A stretch of 64,000 nucleotides of DNA, taken from positions 496,001 through 560,000 of the forward strand of contig NZ_JAPWDU010000001.1 of NCBI RefSeq assembly GCF_027257155.1, read 5' to 3'. Shown here in pieces: positions 45,201-52,329 of this stretch. The position numbers were made by a program, and so were the translations under genes. Source of the stretch: Cerasicoccus sp. TK19100. GTDB lineage: Bacteria; Verrucomicrobiota; Verrucomicrobiia; Opitutales; Cerasicoccaceae. The notes under the pieces are model-generated. The model was not told the origin of the DNA. It was given only the letters and a program-made list of their open reading frames with translations, and made no database searches. The stretch's first letter is position 1. Every line of letters starts with the position of its first letter.

Positions 45201-46123
45201 ATGAAGACGATTTGGAAGCATTTAAGCGCGGTCAGCCGATGGCGGCAAATCAGCGTTATCGCTACATTGAAAGCAATCGTGAATTAACGGCAGCGGTCAT
45301 GGATGAACGAGCTACGGATGACACGTTGTTCCAGAGTTTGGCTGCAAACTTGGAAGTCATTGGAGCCTTTAATGTAAACTCAACCTCCGTCAAAGCGTGG
45401 AAAGCCGTGTTGGCCGGAATGTCTCAAAGCGAGCTCCCTTATTTCGATGGCGATCTCGGAAACTTGGGGGAGGCGATTAGCATTTCCCGGTTCACCTGGC
45501 CTTACCGTGGCTATGTAAATTTGGCCGATGGAAGTGGAGCGGAAAACTTCTGGAATGGCGTTCGGGAAATTGACGAAGTGGAGTTGGACAACCTGGCTCA
45601 AGCGATCGTAAATCAAGTGAAGTTGCGTGGCCCGTTTTTATCCCTCAGTGATTTTGTGAACCGCTCGCTTGCCAATGACGAAACGGGAAAGTCGGGTCCT
45701 TTACAGGCTGCTTTGGATGATGCGATTCTTGGGTTGAACACGCAGGCGAAGCTTAACCCTTTTTCAGATGAGGCGGCCGATAGCATTTCTGGCGACGGTT
45801 TTTACGACGTCTTTCCGGAAACGAATATGCAGGCTGCAGGTTTCCCTGGTTATGTGCTGCAAGGGGACCTTCTGCAAAGGCTCGGCCCCACGATCACGGT
45901 TCGTGGTGACACTTTTCTCGTCCGTACTTACGGCGAATGTGTCGACCCAATCACCGGCGAAACGCAGGCTGAAGCCTGGTGTGAGGCCGTCGTGCAGCGA
46001 ACCGTTACTCCGGTTGACCCCGATCCCAATAATGTGGAGTCGGAAACTATTTACCCAAGCAGCCCCTTCGGCCGCCAATTCGAATTGGTCAGTTTCCGCT
46101 GGCTAAAGGAAAATGAAATTTAA
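42269..46123 (+). CDS. Giant pilin-leader (PilX/Verru_Chthon-A-like) exported protein
   Basis: The 1284-residue protein opens with a type IV prepilin-like leader: SKSKSGFALVIALSLMAFMF, then a hydrophobic helix, ARIELTTTTLDNAQTEAR and a helix with LALQVAIGELQKAAGPDQ. The small residue before Phe and the Glu in the following helix fit prepilin processing. The very long C-terminal part is a beta-rich body of unknown fold. Proteins of this shape with GPDQRITA are frequent in Verrucomicrobiota and resemble the A protein of the Verru_Chthon cassette. B, C and D partners are absent here. The ATG at 42269 is preferred over an upstream TTG. Confidence 0.7.
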   Translation: MPRTPKVSKSKSGFALVIALSLMAFMFMLALAIATMARIELTTTTLDNAQTEARANARLALQVAIGELQKAAGPDQRITATADIFSDQATGIQSPYWLGVWDSDIEDWETLDADQRLAQATWLVSGQNNPRVNNQLDPKFNLDAVPAKEKVTLVHHSGSPTPDEVVVLKDEIDGGAGRYGYWVADESQKARVDMVDEYHDASDHFEKTMSSQGVNRSGIEYLEFLENYPANQERAKNFADLSLAVVTSQSDEQQMSQRLIDEHFHALTPWSTGLLVDVKHGGLKRDLTQAFEYRHIFDEHFVPFDETDTRNEDADGEPVSPVEYVENLYFIEDSALTANGLNNPSITTSGPNWSILRSYYRQYIPGSRSPKFHYNKEERTGIESNLLYSMDIAEYNELQADVPPYLQGLFDLENSNSNTNTTNYRKYTGWYHYHPDYSSRPGPAGKPYQTVPSDLGTEGNGATKLISPVSDNYQLQSWLGPIISRLQLSFGLQEGKYGLELVVKPVMALYNPYNTDITIEGNLSAIGWNLNPIITIDVDGRELTEPVSFGLREVMPTNNQGRLSYRIYSEDDAEGKYVTIKAGETRYFGPNVMHPDYDDRRSGAGPDSGVYLMWADLDADGNIVVDQNGQVDVSQNQDQVRMTNYEPGGGGFIAPLELSYYRNQNKSASHRPRINGVTQLERYFDGNYGVKPTQKRDWNFTPEEWNDLKKLTESVTETDAEGNVTTTPRGFNFEIALETDFGSGYSLSYAGSVDLMAINKMFADVDSAQTLVGVNRYFSSLADATNQDQILSVGFWLKTTTENKEPWRNLIDSNIRAIAANSEWDGFDLDNGYKILSTYATEDAQGGHGVLSNSAAEIQLNDLDRADGFWGNSIGAQGQTRVILFDRPRTPLLSLGNLQHANLGRYNFDPTYMAGNSYANVRIPLDQTSTEEHQAWVYYNDENQLKDYESFKIFDTSYLINEKLWDRYFFSGLTADVDEDDLEAFKRGQPMAANQRYRYIESNRELTAAVMDERATDDTLFQSLAANLEVIGAFNVNSTSVKAWKAVLAGMSQSELPYFDGDLGNLGEAISISRFTWPYRGYVNLADGSGAENFWNGVREIDEVELDNLAQAIVNQVKLRGPFLSLSDFVNRSLANDETGKSGPLQAALDDAILGLNTQAKLNPFSDEAADSISGDGFYDVFPETNMQAAGFPGYVLQGDLLQRLGPTITVRGDTFLVRTYGECVDPITGETQAEAWCEAVVQRTVTPVDPDPNNVESETIYPSSPFGRQFELVSFRWLKENEI

Positions 46124-46843
46124 ATGACGTCCAAACCCGACATCTTTTTCCGACTCAGCCTTTGGCTGGCGATCCTTTGCGGTTTCGTGCGTGTGGACGC
46201 ACAGCAAAACGGTGAGCCCACCAAAGTTACCTTTAATACGCTTGCCTGGGATAGTGCCATTAAGGGCTTGTACTTTTTGGATGGTGAGAAGCGCGTAAAT
46301 GTCAATATACCGAATGGTGCGCCTTCAAGCACCTACGAAGCTCCTTCGGACACGCCGCTGATCTTTTATCGAGACACAGGCCAAGTTGACAAAGATGGTA
46401 ATCCGATTGGGGCGGCGCTTGGCTCTGTGGATCTTTCGAGTGCGACTAAGCCGCTATTGCTGATCTTTTTCGAGCAACCCAAGGCGGGGTCTACTTTTCG
46501 TATTGTGCCAATCGTCAATGAAGCACGAGAGAATACGAGCGAGATCTACCAGCTTCATAATATCTCAAGTCACGATATCATTGCTAAGTTTAATGATCAG
46601 AACATAACGCTGAAAACGAATAAGCCACTGACTATTCCTGCGCCGACTGTTGATAAGCCCAGCTTTGGTGTCATGATGGCAATTCAAATGGACGCGAAGA
46701 ATTCGGGTGATTGGCAAATGGTTTACAAGGCTTTCTGGCCATATCGAAAGGGGCGTAGCAGTCTGGTCTTTATTTCTGACCAAGAGGGACAGAAAGATCA
46801 GATTAATGTAAGGCGGTTTTACGTGCCGACACAGGAGATTTAA
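46124..46843 (+). CDS. Secreted partner of the pilin-leader protein
   Basis: The ATG directly abuts the preceding TAA stop, with AAAGGA as ribosome-binding site inside the end of that gene. So it is co-translated with the pilin-leader protein. The 239 residues begin with a signal peptide (FFRLSLWLAILCGFVRVDA). The body is beta-rich, with YFLDGEKRVNVNIPNGAPSS near the front. I recognise no family. Its constant position suggests a dedicated secreted or surface partner. Confidence 0.7.
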   Translation: MTSKPDIFFRLSLWLAILCGFVRVDAQQNGEPTKVTFNTLAWDSAIKGLYFLDGEKRVNVNIPNGAPSSTYEAPSDTPLIFYRDTGQVDKDGNPIGAALGSVDLSSATKPLLLIFFEQPKAGSTFRIVPIVNEARENTSEIYQLHNISSHDIIAKFNDQNITLKTNKPLTIPAPTVDKPSFGVMMAIQMDAKNSGDWQMVYKAFWPYRKGRSSLVFISDQEGQKDQINVRRFYVPTQEI

Positions 46844-46879
46844 TCACGCTTTTGTTTGTGGTTTTCTGTAGATTAATGC

Positions 46880-46890
46880 TGACTAAGTCA
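46880..46890. promoter_or_regulatory. Candidate GntR-SBP operator, perfect palindrome
   Basis: TGACTAAGTCA, identical to the site at 42191. It ends 18 bases before the ATG at 46909, close enough to overlap promoter or leader. Confidence 0.6.
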
Positions 46891-46908
46891 AATCGGAGAT
46901 TTTAAAAC

Positions 46909-47481
46909 ATGACATGGAACTTCATATCAATGCGCGCGGCTAAGGTTCGCGCGATCATCGTATTCGCAATGGCCATACTTTGCGGAGGTGCTGTTTGTGG
47001 GGATAATCTAATCATCAATGGTGATTTTAACGAATCCTCAGATGGGAATGTCGCGAACTGGAGATGCCCCGCCGGCAGCAGCTATACGCTAGTCATTGAT
47101 CGCGAGGAAAAACCCAATGGCGTCGAACGTAGCTTAAGGGTGGCTATTAATAATTCCGGAAAAGGCCTTGGCCAGATCACCCAGAAGTTTCCAGTCGAGC
47201 CAGATGCCAATTACCTGCTTGAGGGTTGGGTTATGTCGAATGGCTCCGAGCAAGGCTCGATCCAAATCAAACTTTACTCTGGCAAAGAGGAAATCGAGCG
47301 GATTCGAGTTTTATCCAGTGGTGCTGGCTGGGAGCGACTAACCAAACAATTTACGGCCACCAATGCTGACTGGGCTGAAGTTTTACTTCGCTTTAAGCAA
47401 ACGAGCAAAGAGATCGGGAATGAATTAAATTTTGCCGATATCCGGGTGACTCTAGTGCCCACAGAACCTGATAACTCCTAA
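46909..47481 (+). CDS. Secreted carbohydrate-binding-like protein, N-terminal domain only
   Basis: The 190-residue product has a signal peptide (VRAIIVFAMAILCGGAVCG) and a single jelly-roll domain beginning DNLIINGDFNESSDG. The domain closely follows the N-terminal domain of the next protein (NLVSNGDFESFKDG), with shared motifs such as GSIQIKLYSGKEEIERI against GFLQIKLYEGGKEFKRI. It therefore looks like a partial duplication, or a free binding domain. It precedes paralog 2 of the beta-helix family by 23 bases, and the two are probably one transcript. Confidence 0.75.
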   Translation: MTWNFISMRAAKVRAIIVFAMAILCGGAVCGDNLIINGDFNESSDGNVANWRCPAGSSYTLVIDREEKPNGVERSLRVAINNSGKGLGQITQKFPVEPDANYLLEGWVMSNGSEQGSIQIKLYSGKEEIERIRVLSSGAGWERLTKQFTATNADWAEVLLRFKQTSKEIGNELNFADIRVTLVPTEPDNS

Positions 47482-47504
47482 CTTTGACCTGCATTATATC
47501 GACC

Positions 47505-50387
47505 ATGAAACTCCCAAAATTTATCTACCGCAGAGGCAGTCTGCTGGCCATCATCACGCTACTGAGTGCAACCGCCCTGAGTGCGGCAAATCTCGTGTCC
47601 AATGGAGATTTCGAAAGCTTCAAGGATGGTCAGCCAGCGCAGTGGACGACATCGGCAAACACTGCGTCATTTGAGTATGATACTGCGAATAAACCAGAGG
47701 GTACTAAGGGCAGCCTGAAGGTCACCTGCACTGCTGCCGGTAGGGGACAGGGCCAGATTATTCAGAAAGTAAATGTGCCTCAGCCGGGCCTGTATTATGT
47801 GCAGGGATGGATTAATTCACCCGGGGCGACTCAAGGCTTTTTGCAAATTAAGCTCTATGAAGGAGGTAAAGAATTTAAGCGGATCGGCATCCGCGAGCCC
47901 GGCAAAGGCTGGGTGAAAATTGGTATGGAAATCGACACCCTCGGCGCTACTCAAATCGCCCTGTTGTTACGCTACAATCAAGCTGAAAGGAATGTCGGTG
48001 AGTCGCTGTGGTTTGCTGATGTTTCTCTGATTCCCGCGAGCGAGCGCGTTCGTGAAACGCCGACGATTGCCAACTTGGAAGCCGTGCCGACTTTTAACTC
48101 GATTGGCGTGTATGCAGATATTTCTGGAGACATGAGCGTGTCGACTCAGGGTCACATGGAATACCGGAAGAAAGGGGAGTCTGACTGGCGTTCGACACTT
48201 GGCGTTGTCTGGCATGGCGAAACCAAGCAAATGCGAGGCAGTTTGCTAAACTTGGCTGAGGATACGGAGTATGAAGCGAAGGTATGGCTGACGGATGACA
48301 CTATCGGTCTGATCTCGGAGCCGCAGATCGTATCCTGTCAAACCTGGAGCAGCAATACGCCTATTGGCAAAACGATTTATTTGGATCCAGGTGTATCCTC
48401 AGCGCCGCTTATTCTAAGCGAGAAAGGAACGCCAGATGCATGGGTACTCATCACGCGATCCTCCGAATCATCGTCGACGCTGGATGTAAAGAACGAAGCC
48501 GATTACGCGATCCATATTAAGGATTCCGCCTACGTCGTTGTTGAGAACTTAAGCATCAAAGGGAGCATTAAGGACGCAGTGCTGATTGAAGAGTCGAGCG
48601 ATGTGCGAATCCGCCGTTGCGATATTTCGGAGTGGGGGCAACCGGGCACTCTGACCGAGGTTTCGAATCCCAAGTGGGGCAGGGGGCCCCTCTATTTGGA
48701 CGACGATGGTAACCGGATTAACTTACAAGCCGGTGTCCGTATCCAGCGCGGAGCGCGCCGGGTCGTTGTGGAGGATTGCTTCATCCATGCGCCTCGTGGC
48801 CGCGCGAACAACTGGAGTGCTGGCCACCCGCTCGGGCCGACATCTATCATCATGTCGATGTCCGATGGTAATCATGTTATCCGAAACAATGACTTGGTCG
48901 GATCTGAAAACCATCGCTTTAATGACACCATTGAGGGCGCATATAACAATAAGGTTAATGGTGGTCCCTATCGCGACACCGATATTCAGGGCAACATAAT
49001 GTTCTTTAGTAATGACGATGGTATCGAGCTCGATGGCGGCCAAATGAACGTTCGGATGTTTAACAATTGGATTCAAAGCAGCCTGTGCGGCATTAGCACT
49101 GCACCCACGATCTACGGGCCTTCCTATCTTTTTCGTAACTTGATTGTGCTGGAAGGTGAAGAGCGCGGACATACGAATTTTGCCTTTAAGGTCGGTGGTA
49201 ATCGGACGCAGGAGCCGGGCATCAATTACATTTTCCACAACACCGTTTATAGCCACAGCAAAGCTCTTCGTGGAGGAAACTGGGGCAAGGGCCCGACTCC
49301 GATTCAGACGCGCAACAATCTCATTGCTCTGGGCGACATCCTATATCCGCAAATTGCTCAAGGCGACTTCGACTACGACATGTTGCGTCCTGGGGCGATG
49401 GATCCTGCTCGCGATGAGTGGCAGCAAAATGGTGTGGAAGGTGTCGAAGAGTTCCGTAATCGTACAGCCGGCGATTATCGTCTCTCGCAGGGTTCGCCGG
49501 CTTTCAATCGCGGCGTGCATCTGCCAATGGTCAATGATGGCTTTTCTGGTAGCGCGCCAGACCTCGGCGCATTCCCCGGCAATAGTGATGCGTTATTTCC
49601 TGTTCGAAATTCCGGACTGTCCGTGCTCCCGATGGTTGCGGCCATCGAGATGCTCGAGGGCGAAGGACCGACAAAGCATTCAGTTGTTGAGGTATCCGCG
49701 CCAACGGATCTAGGCAAGTCGTGGCGAGCGATTCCTAACTCTCCTTGGATTAGCGTTTCCCCTGCCAGTGGAGTTTGTGATGGGAGGCCACATCAACTCA
49801 CCATTAGCTTCAATGAGTCCAACAAGCAGATAGGCCCGATGGAGGGCGCAGTTACTATTCGCACAGACTCTGGTTATAATCGGACTGTATTCGTGAAAGG
49901 CAATGCTCACCCGGAATCAGCGCAAGAGTTTGCTGTTGTCGCGGCGGACCTGGAGCATTCTGGTTTTCAGATCGTTGAGAAGGCTGGTGCTCCAACCGCA
50001 TCGATTTTAAAAGCGCCCAGCGCCCGGGTTGAGGCGAATGCATCTTACATTAAGCTGCCTGTAGATATCGCTGAACCCGGTGTCTATTATTTGCACGCGC
50101 TGACCTATGTGCCTGGTCCCGGAGCGGCTGGTCACGATAGTCTGCGCCTGCAGATTGATGATGGAGAAATAACCTATTGGCCTTTCCGGAAAGCCTCGTC
50201 GGGAAAGTGGCAATGGCAGATCGCAGATATTTTTAAGGAAGAGTACCCGCAGAAAATTGAACTATCGAAAGGCAAGCACATGATTACGATTTGGGGACGG
50301 GAGAGCGAAACTGAGATTGCAAAATTCGTTCTGAGCCAGAGTCCGATTTCGCCAGAAGATGTTAGTGTGCCCATTGCCCGGAAGTAA
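47505..50387 (+). CDS. Secreted multi-domain parallel beta-helix protein, paralog 2
   Basis: The 960-residue exported protein (ATG at 47505) has one binding-like jelly roll, a fibronectin-III-like segment (AEDTEYEAKVW), a right-handed beta-helix and a BACON-like domain (SPWISVSPASGVCDG). A final galactose-binding-like domain follows (LHALTYVPGPGAAGHDSLRL). The cluster NDDGIELDGGQMNVR is at residues 503-517, identical to that in paralog 1; the surrounding helix is similar throughout (NNDLVGSENHRFNDTIEGAY against YNDMVGSDELRWNDAIEGEN). The exact activity is unknown, but the invariant acidic patch is the best active-site candidate. Confidence 0.82.
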   Translation: MKLPKFIYRRGSLLAIITLLSATALSAANLVSNGDFESFKDGQPAQWTTSANTASFEYDTANKPEGTKGSLKVTCTAAGRGQGQIIQKVNVPQPGLYYVQGWINSPGATQGFLQIKLYEGGKEFKRIGIREPGKGWVKIGMEIDTLGATQIALLLRYNQAERNVGESLWFADVSLIPASERVRETPTIANLEAVPTFNSIGVYADISGDMSVSTQGHMEYRKKGESDWRSTLGVVWHGETKQMRGSLLNLAEDTEYEAKVWLTDDTIGLISEPQIVSCQTWSSNTPIGKTIYLDPGVSSAPLILSEKGTPDAWVLITRSSESSSTLDVKNEADYAIHIKDSAYVVVENLSIKGSIKDAVLIEESSDVRIRRCDISEWGQPGTLTEVSNPKWGRGPLYLDDDGNRINLQAGVRIQRGARRVVVEDCFIHAPRGRANNWSAGHPLGPTSIIMSMSDGNHVIRNNDLVGSENHRFNDTIEGAYNNKVNGGPYRDTDIQGNIMFFSNDDGIELDGGQMNVRMFNNWIQSSLCGISTAPTIYGPSYLFRNLIVLEGEERGHTNFAFKVGGNRTQEPGINYIFHNTVYSHSKALRGGNWGKGPTPIQTRNNLIALGDILYPQIAQGDFDYDMLRPGAMDPARDEWQQNGVEGVEEFRNRTAGDYRLSQGSPAFNRGVHLPMVNDGFSGSAPDLGAFPGNSDALFPVRNSGLSVLPMVAAIEMLEGEGPTKHSVVEVSAPTDLGKSWRAIPNSPWISVSPASGVCDGRPHQLTISFNESNKQIGPMEGAVTIRTDSGYNRTVFVKGNAHPESAQEFAVVAADLEHSGFQIVEKAGAPTASILKAPSARVEANASYIKLPVDIAEPGVYYLHALTYVPGPGAAGHDSLRLQIDDGEITYWPFRKASSGKWQWQIADIFKEEYPQKIELSKGKHMITIWGRESETEIAKFVLSQSPISPEDVSVPIARK

Positions 50388-50496
50388 TCCGCTAATCGAC
50401 AAAACACTAAGCGAACTTTTTAGACCCAGTTCGATGGAGCCGGAAGATAATTTATAACTTTGAATCAAATCACTTACTTTTCGAAAATGAGTCAGC

Positions 50497-50507
50497 TGAC
50501 TGAGTCA
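50497..50507. promoter_or_regulatory. Candidate GntR-SBP operator, perfect palindrome
   Basis: TGACTGAGTCA, directly preceded by an inverted half site (TGAGTCAGC, 50488-50496). It lies 34 bases upstream of the oxidoreductase start at 50542. Confidence 0.6.
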
Positions 50508-50541
50508 GTATGTCTTGTTGGATGAATTACGAAGATTGGAC

Positions 50542-51843
50542 ATGCCATTAGCCAGACCCAGTTCCGCTGTAGAGGACGCCAGTTCGAATGCTTCTGCACC
50601 TTTGCTAGGAGGCGCGAAACGCCGACCACTCCGTGTCGCCTTGGTCGGCGCTTCGGGCTATGCGAAGGCTCACCTGAGACTGATAACGATGGGTTCTTCG
50701 GAAGGGCTTTTCCAACTGGTGGGTGCTGCCGTCATTAATCAAGGCGATGAGCCGGAGCGTTGTCGGGAAATTGGGAAGTTGGGTGGTGAGCTTTTTCCGG
50801 ACTTTGATTCGATGATTGCTGAGCTCGCGGGAGAGCTGGATTTGTGCTTCATCCCAACCGGCATTCACCACCATGCGTCGATGACCATAGCTGCACTCAA
50901 GGCAGGTGCCAATGTTCTGGTAGAGAAGCCGATTGCTGCCACGATTCAGGAAGTAGAGGCTATTCGCCAATGTGTTGCGGAAACGGGGCGATTCGTTGCC
51001 GTTGGATTTCAAAGCGTTTATGATCCGGCTACCCGCTGGCTGAAAGAAGCAATCCTTTCTGGAGTGATCGGAAAGGTCCAGACAATCCGCTCGCGGGCTA
51101 TGTGGCCTCGCTCCAGTGTTTACTACGCGCGAAACAACTGGGCTGGAAAGCTGAAGGTAGAAAATGCATGGGTGCTCGATTCACCCTTTAATAACGCGCT
51201 GGCCCATCAGCTAAACTTGATGTGCTTTCTTGCGGGGCATGATATGAAAGCCTCGGCTCGACCGTTATCAGTTCAGTCGGAGCTATATCGCACAAGAGAC
51301 ATTGAAAGTGCGGACACTGCTTGCCTTCGTATCAGGACAAACACCGACATATCGCTCTATAATTACGTTAGCCACAGTTGCGTAGATACATTGAATCCGT
51401 GGGTGGAAGTTCTTGGCGATGCTGGAACCGCCAGTTGGAGTCTGGATCAGGTGACGATACAGCCCCACGGTGCTTCGGTGCAGGTAAAAGCCTGCTTGGA
51501 TTTCAACCGTTTGCTCAAATGCGTTGGCAGCCAAGTTTTTGCACGGGTGACAGACACAGAAGCTCCTGTTTGCAGTCTGGATAATGCCGAGGCGCATACT
51601 CTTTGTGTCAATGGGGCGCACGAATCTGCGGCTATCAGGGACATTCCGCAGCAATACCTGACCACGCATCAGCAAGCTGGCGGAGAATCTCAAATCGCGA
51701 TTAACGATTTGAGCGTATACATGTCAGAGGCCTTTGATCAGGGAAAACTCTTCAGCGAAATTGGCGTTCCTTGGGCGAGTTCGGGGAAGGAGATATGCAT
51801 GCTGGAGTATCGACAGTTTCCATCTCGTCGGTTGCCTCAGTGA
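50542..51843 (+). CDS. Gfo/Idh/MocA-family oxidoreductase
   Basis: An NAD(P)-dependent sugar or inositol-type dehydrogenase of about 433 residues. The Rossmann motif reads RVALVGASGYAKAHL. The family signature EKPIAAT is present, as are GIHHHASMTIAALKAGANV before it and GFQSVYDPATRWLKEAI after. There is no signal peptide. The start is the ATG at 50542, since upstream in-frame starts lack ribosome-binding sites. The operator site upstream suggests it belongs to the first regulon. The reaction is probably oxidation of a sugar released by the beta-helix or GH36 proteins. Confidence 0.88.
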   Translation: MPLARPSSAVEDASSNASAPLLGGAKRRPLRVALVGASGYAKAHLRLITMGSSEGLFQLVGAAVINQGDEPERCREIGKLGGELFPDFDSMIAELAGELDLCFIPTGIHHHASMTIAALKAGANVLVEKPIAATIQEVEAIRQCVAETGRFVAVGFQSVYDPATRWLKEAILSGVIGKVQTIRSRAMWPRSSVYYARNNWAGKLKVENAWVLDSPFNNALAHQLNLMCFLAGHDMKASARPLSVQSELYRTRDIESADTACLRIRTNTDISLYNYVSHSCVDTLNPWVEVLGDAGTASWSLDQVTIQPHGASVQVKACLDFNRLLKCVGSQVFARVTDTEAPVCSLDNAEAHTLCVNGAHESAAIRDIPQQYLTTHQQAGGESQIAINDLSVYMSEAFDQGKLFSEIGVPWASSGKEICMLEYRQFPSRRLPQ

Positions 51844-52329
51844 GATCGGGCAGGTTGCGCTAAGTGTTTTCTAGGGTCGGAACTCAGTCTATCCAACTTG
51901 CGGATTGATTGGCCCGTTGTGCTGTGCGGGATAGCTTACTGCTGCTTTTGGGGAAATCGACGCAACGGTGGTGATTTGAGTAATAGGGACGCCCGAGCTC
52001 GTAGTGATCACAGCGGTACTCGATGCGATGTGACAAGGTATTCTTAGCCCGATTAGACGTCGGATTTGAGCCAACGGGTGTTTTTCGAAGATTTTGATTG
52101 CTCGTTATTAAGTAAAACGTTATAGCATTGACTGACTCTATAATTTTGCTGTCATTAACTTCAATCCCTCTCCCCTGACTTTAGTCTCGGTTCTTTGCGA
52201 TCAGCTTTTCAGCCCTTGATATAGATGGTCTTCGCAGGCCAGTTCTGAATCTGTCGGTATGTAGAAGTTCTCGGTGATAGTGACTGGACTAGTCATGTAT
52301 GTCTTTGAATTCATTTGAAACCTCAAATT
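51844..52329. other. Regulatory interval before the second carbohydrate cluster
   Basis: About 490 bases with no accepted gene. A minus-strand frame (51889-52074) is unsupported. The interval contains an AACGTT-centred site at 52114 and a degenerate TGACTGACTC word near 52129. It divides the two regulons. Confidence 0.55.
52114..52123. promoter_or_regulatory. Candidate LacI-family operator
   Basis: AAAACGTTAT. The enclosing 13-mer TAAAACGTTATAG (52113-52125) recurs exactly, in reverse orientation, at 62356-62368. It lies 206 bases upstream of the GH36-like gene. Confidence 0.55.

Noticed and set aside
42269-46843. Complete Verru_Chthon A-B-C-D cassette
   Set aside because: Only an A-like protein and one unrelated secreted partner are present; no B, C or D pilin-like genes follow.
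51889-52074. 61-residue minus-strand open frame ending PAQHNGPINPQVG
   Set aside because: It is short, lacks a ribosome-binding site and a family, and lies in a regulatory interval. It might be a gene remnant, but I cannot support that.
52129-52139. TGACTGACTCT as a seventh GntR-type site
   Set aside because: It has the left half but no inverted AGTCA on the right, so it is not palindromic.
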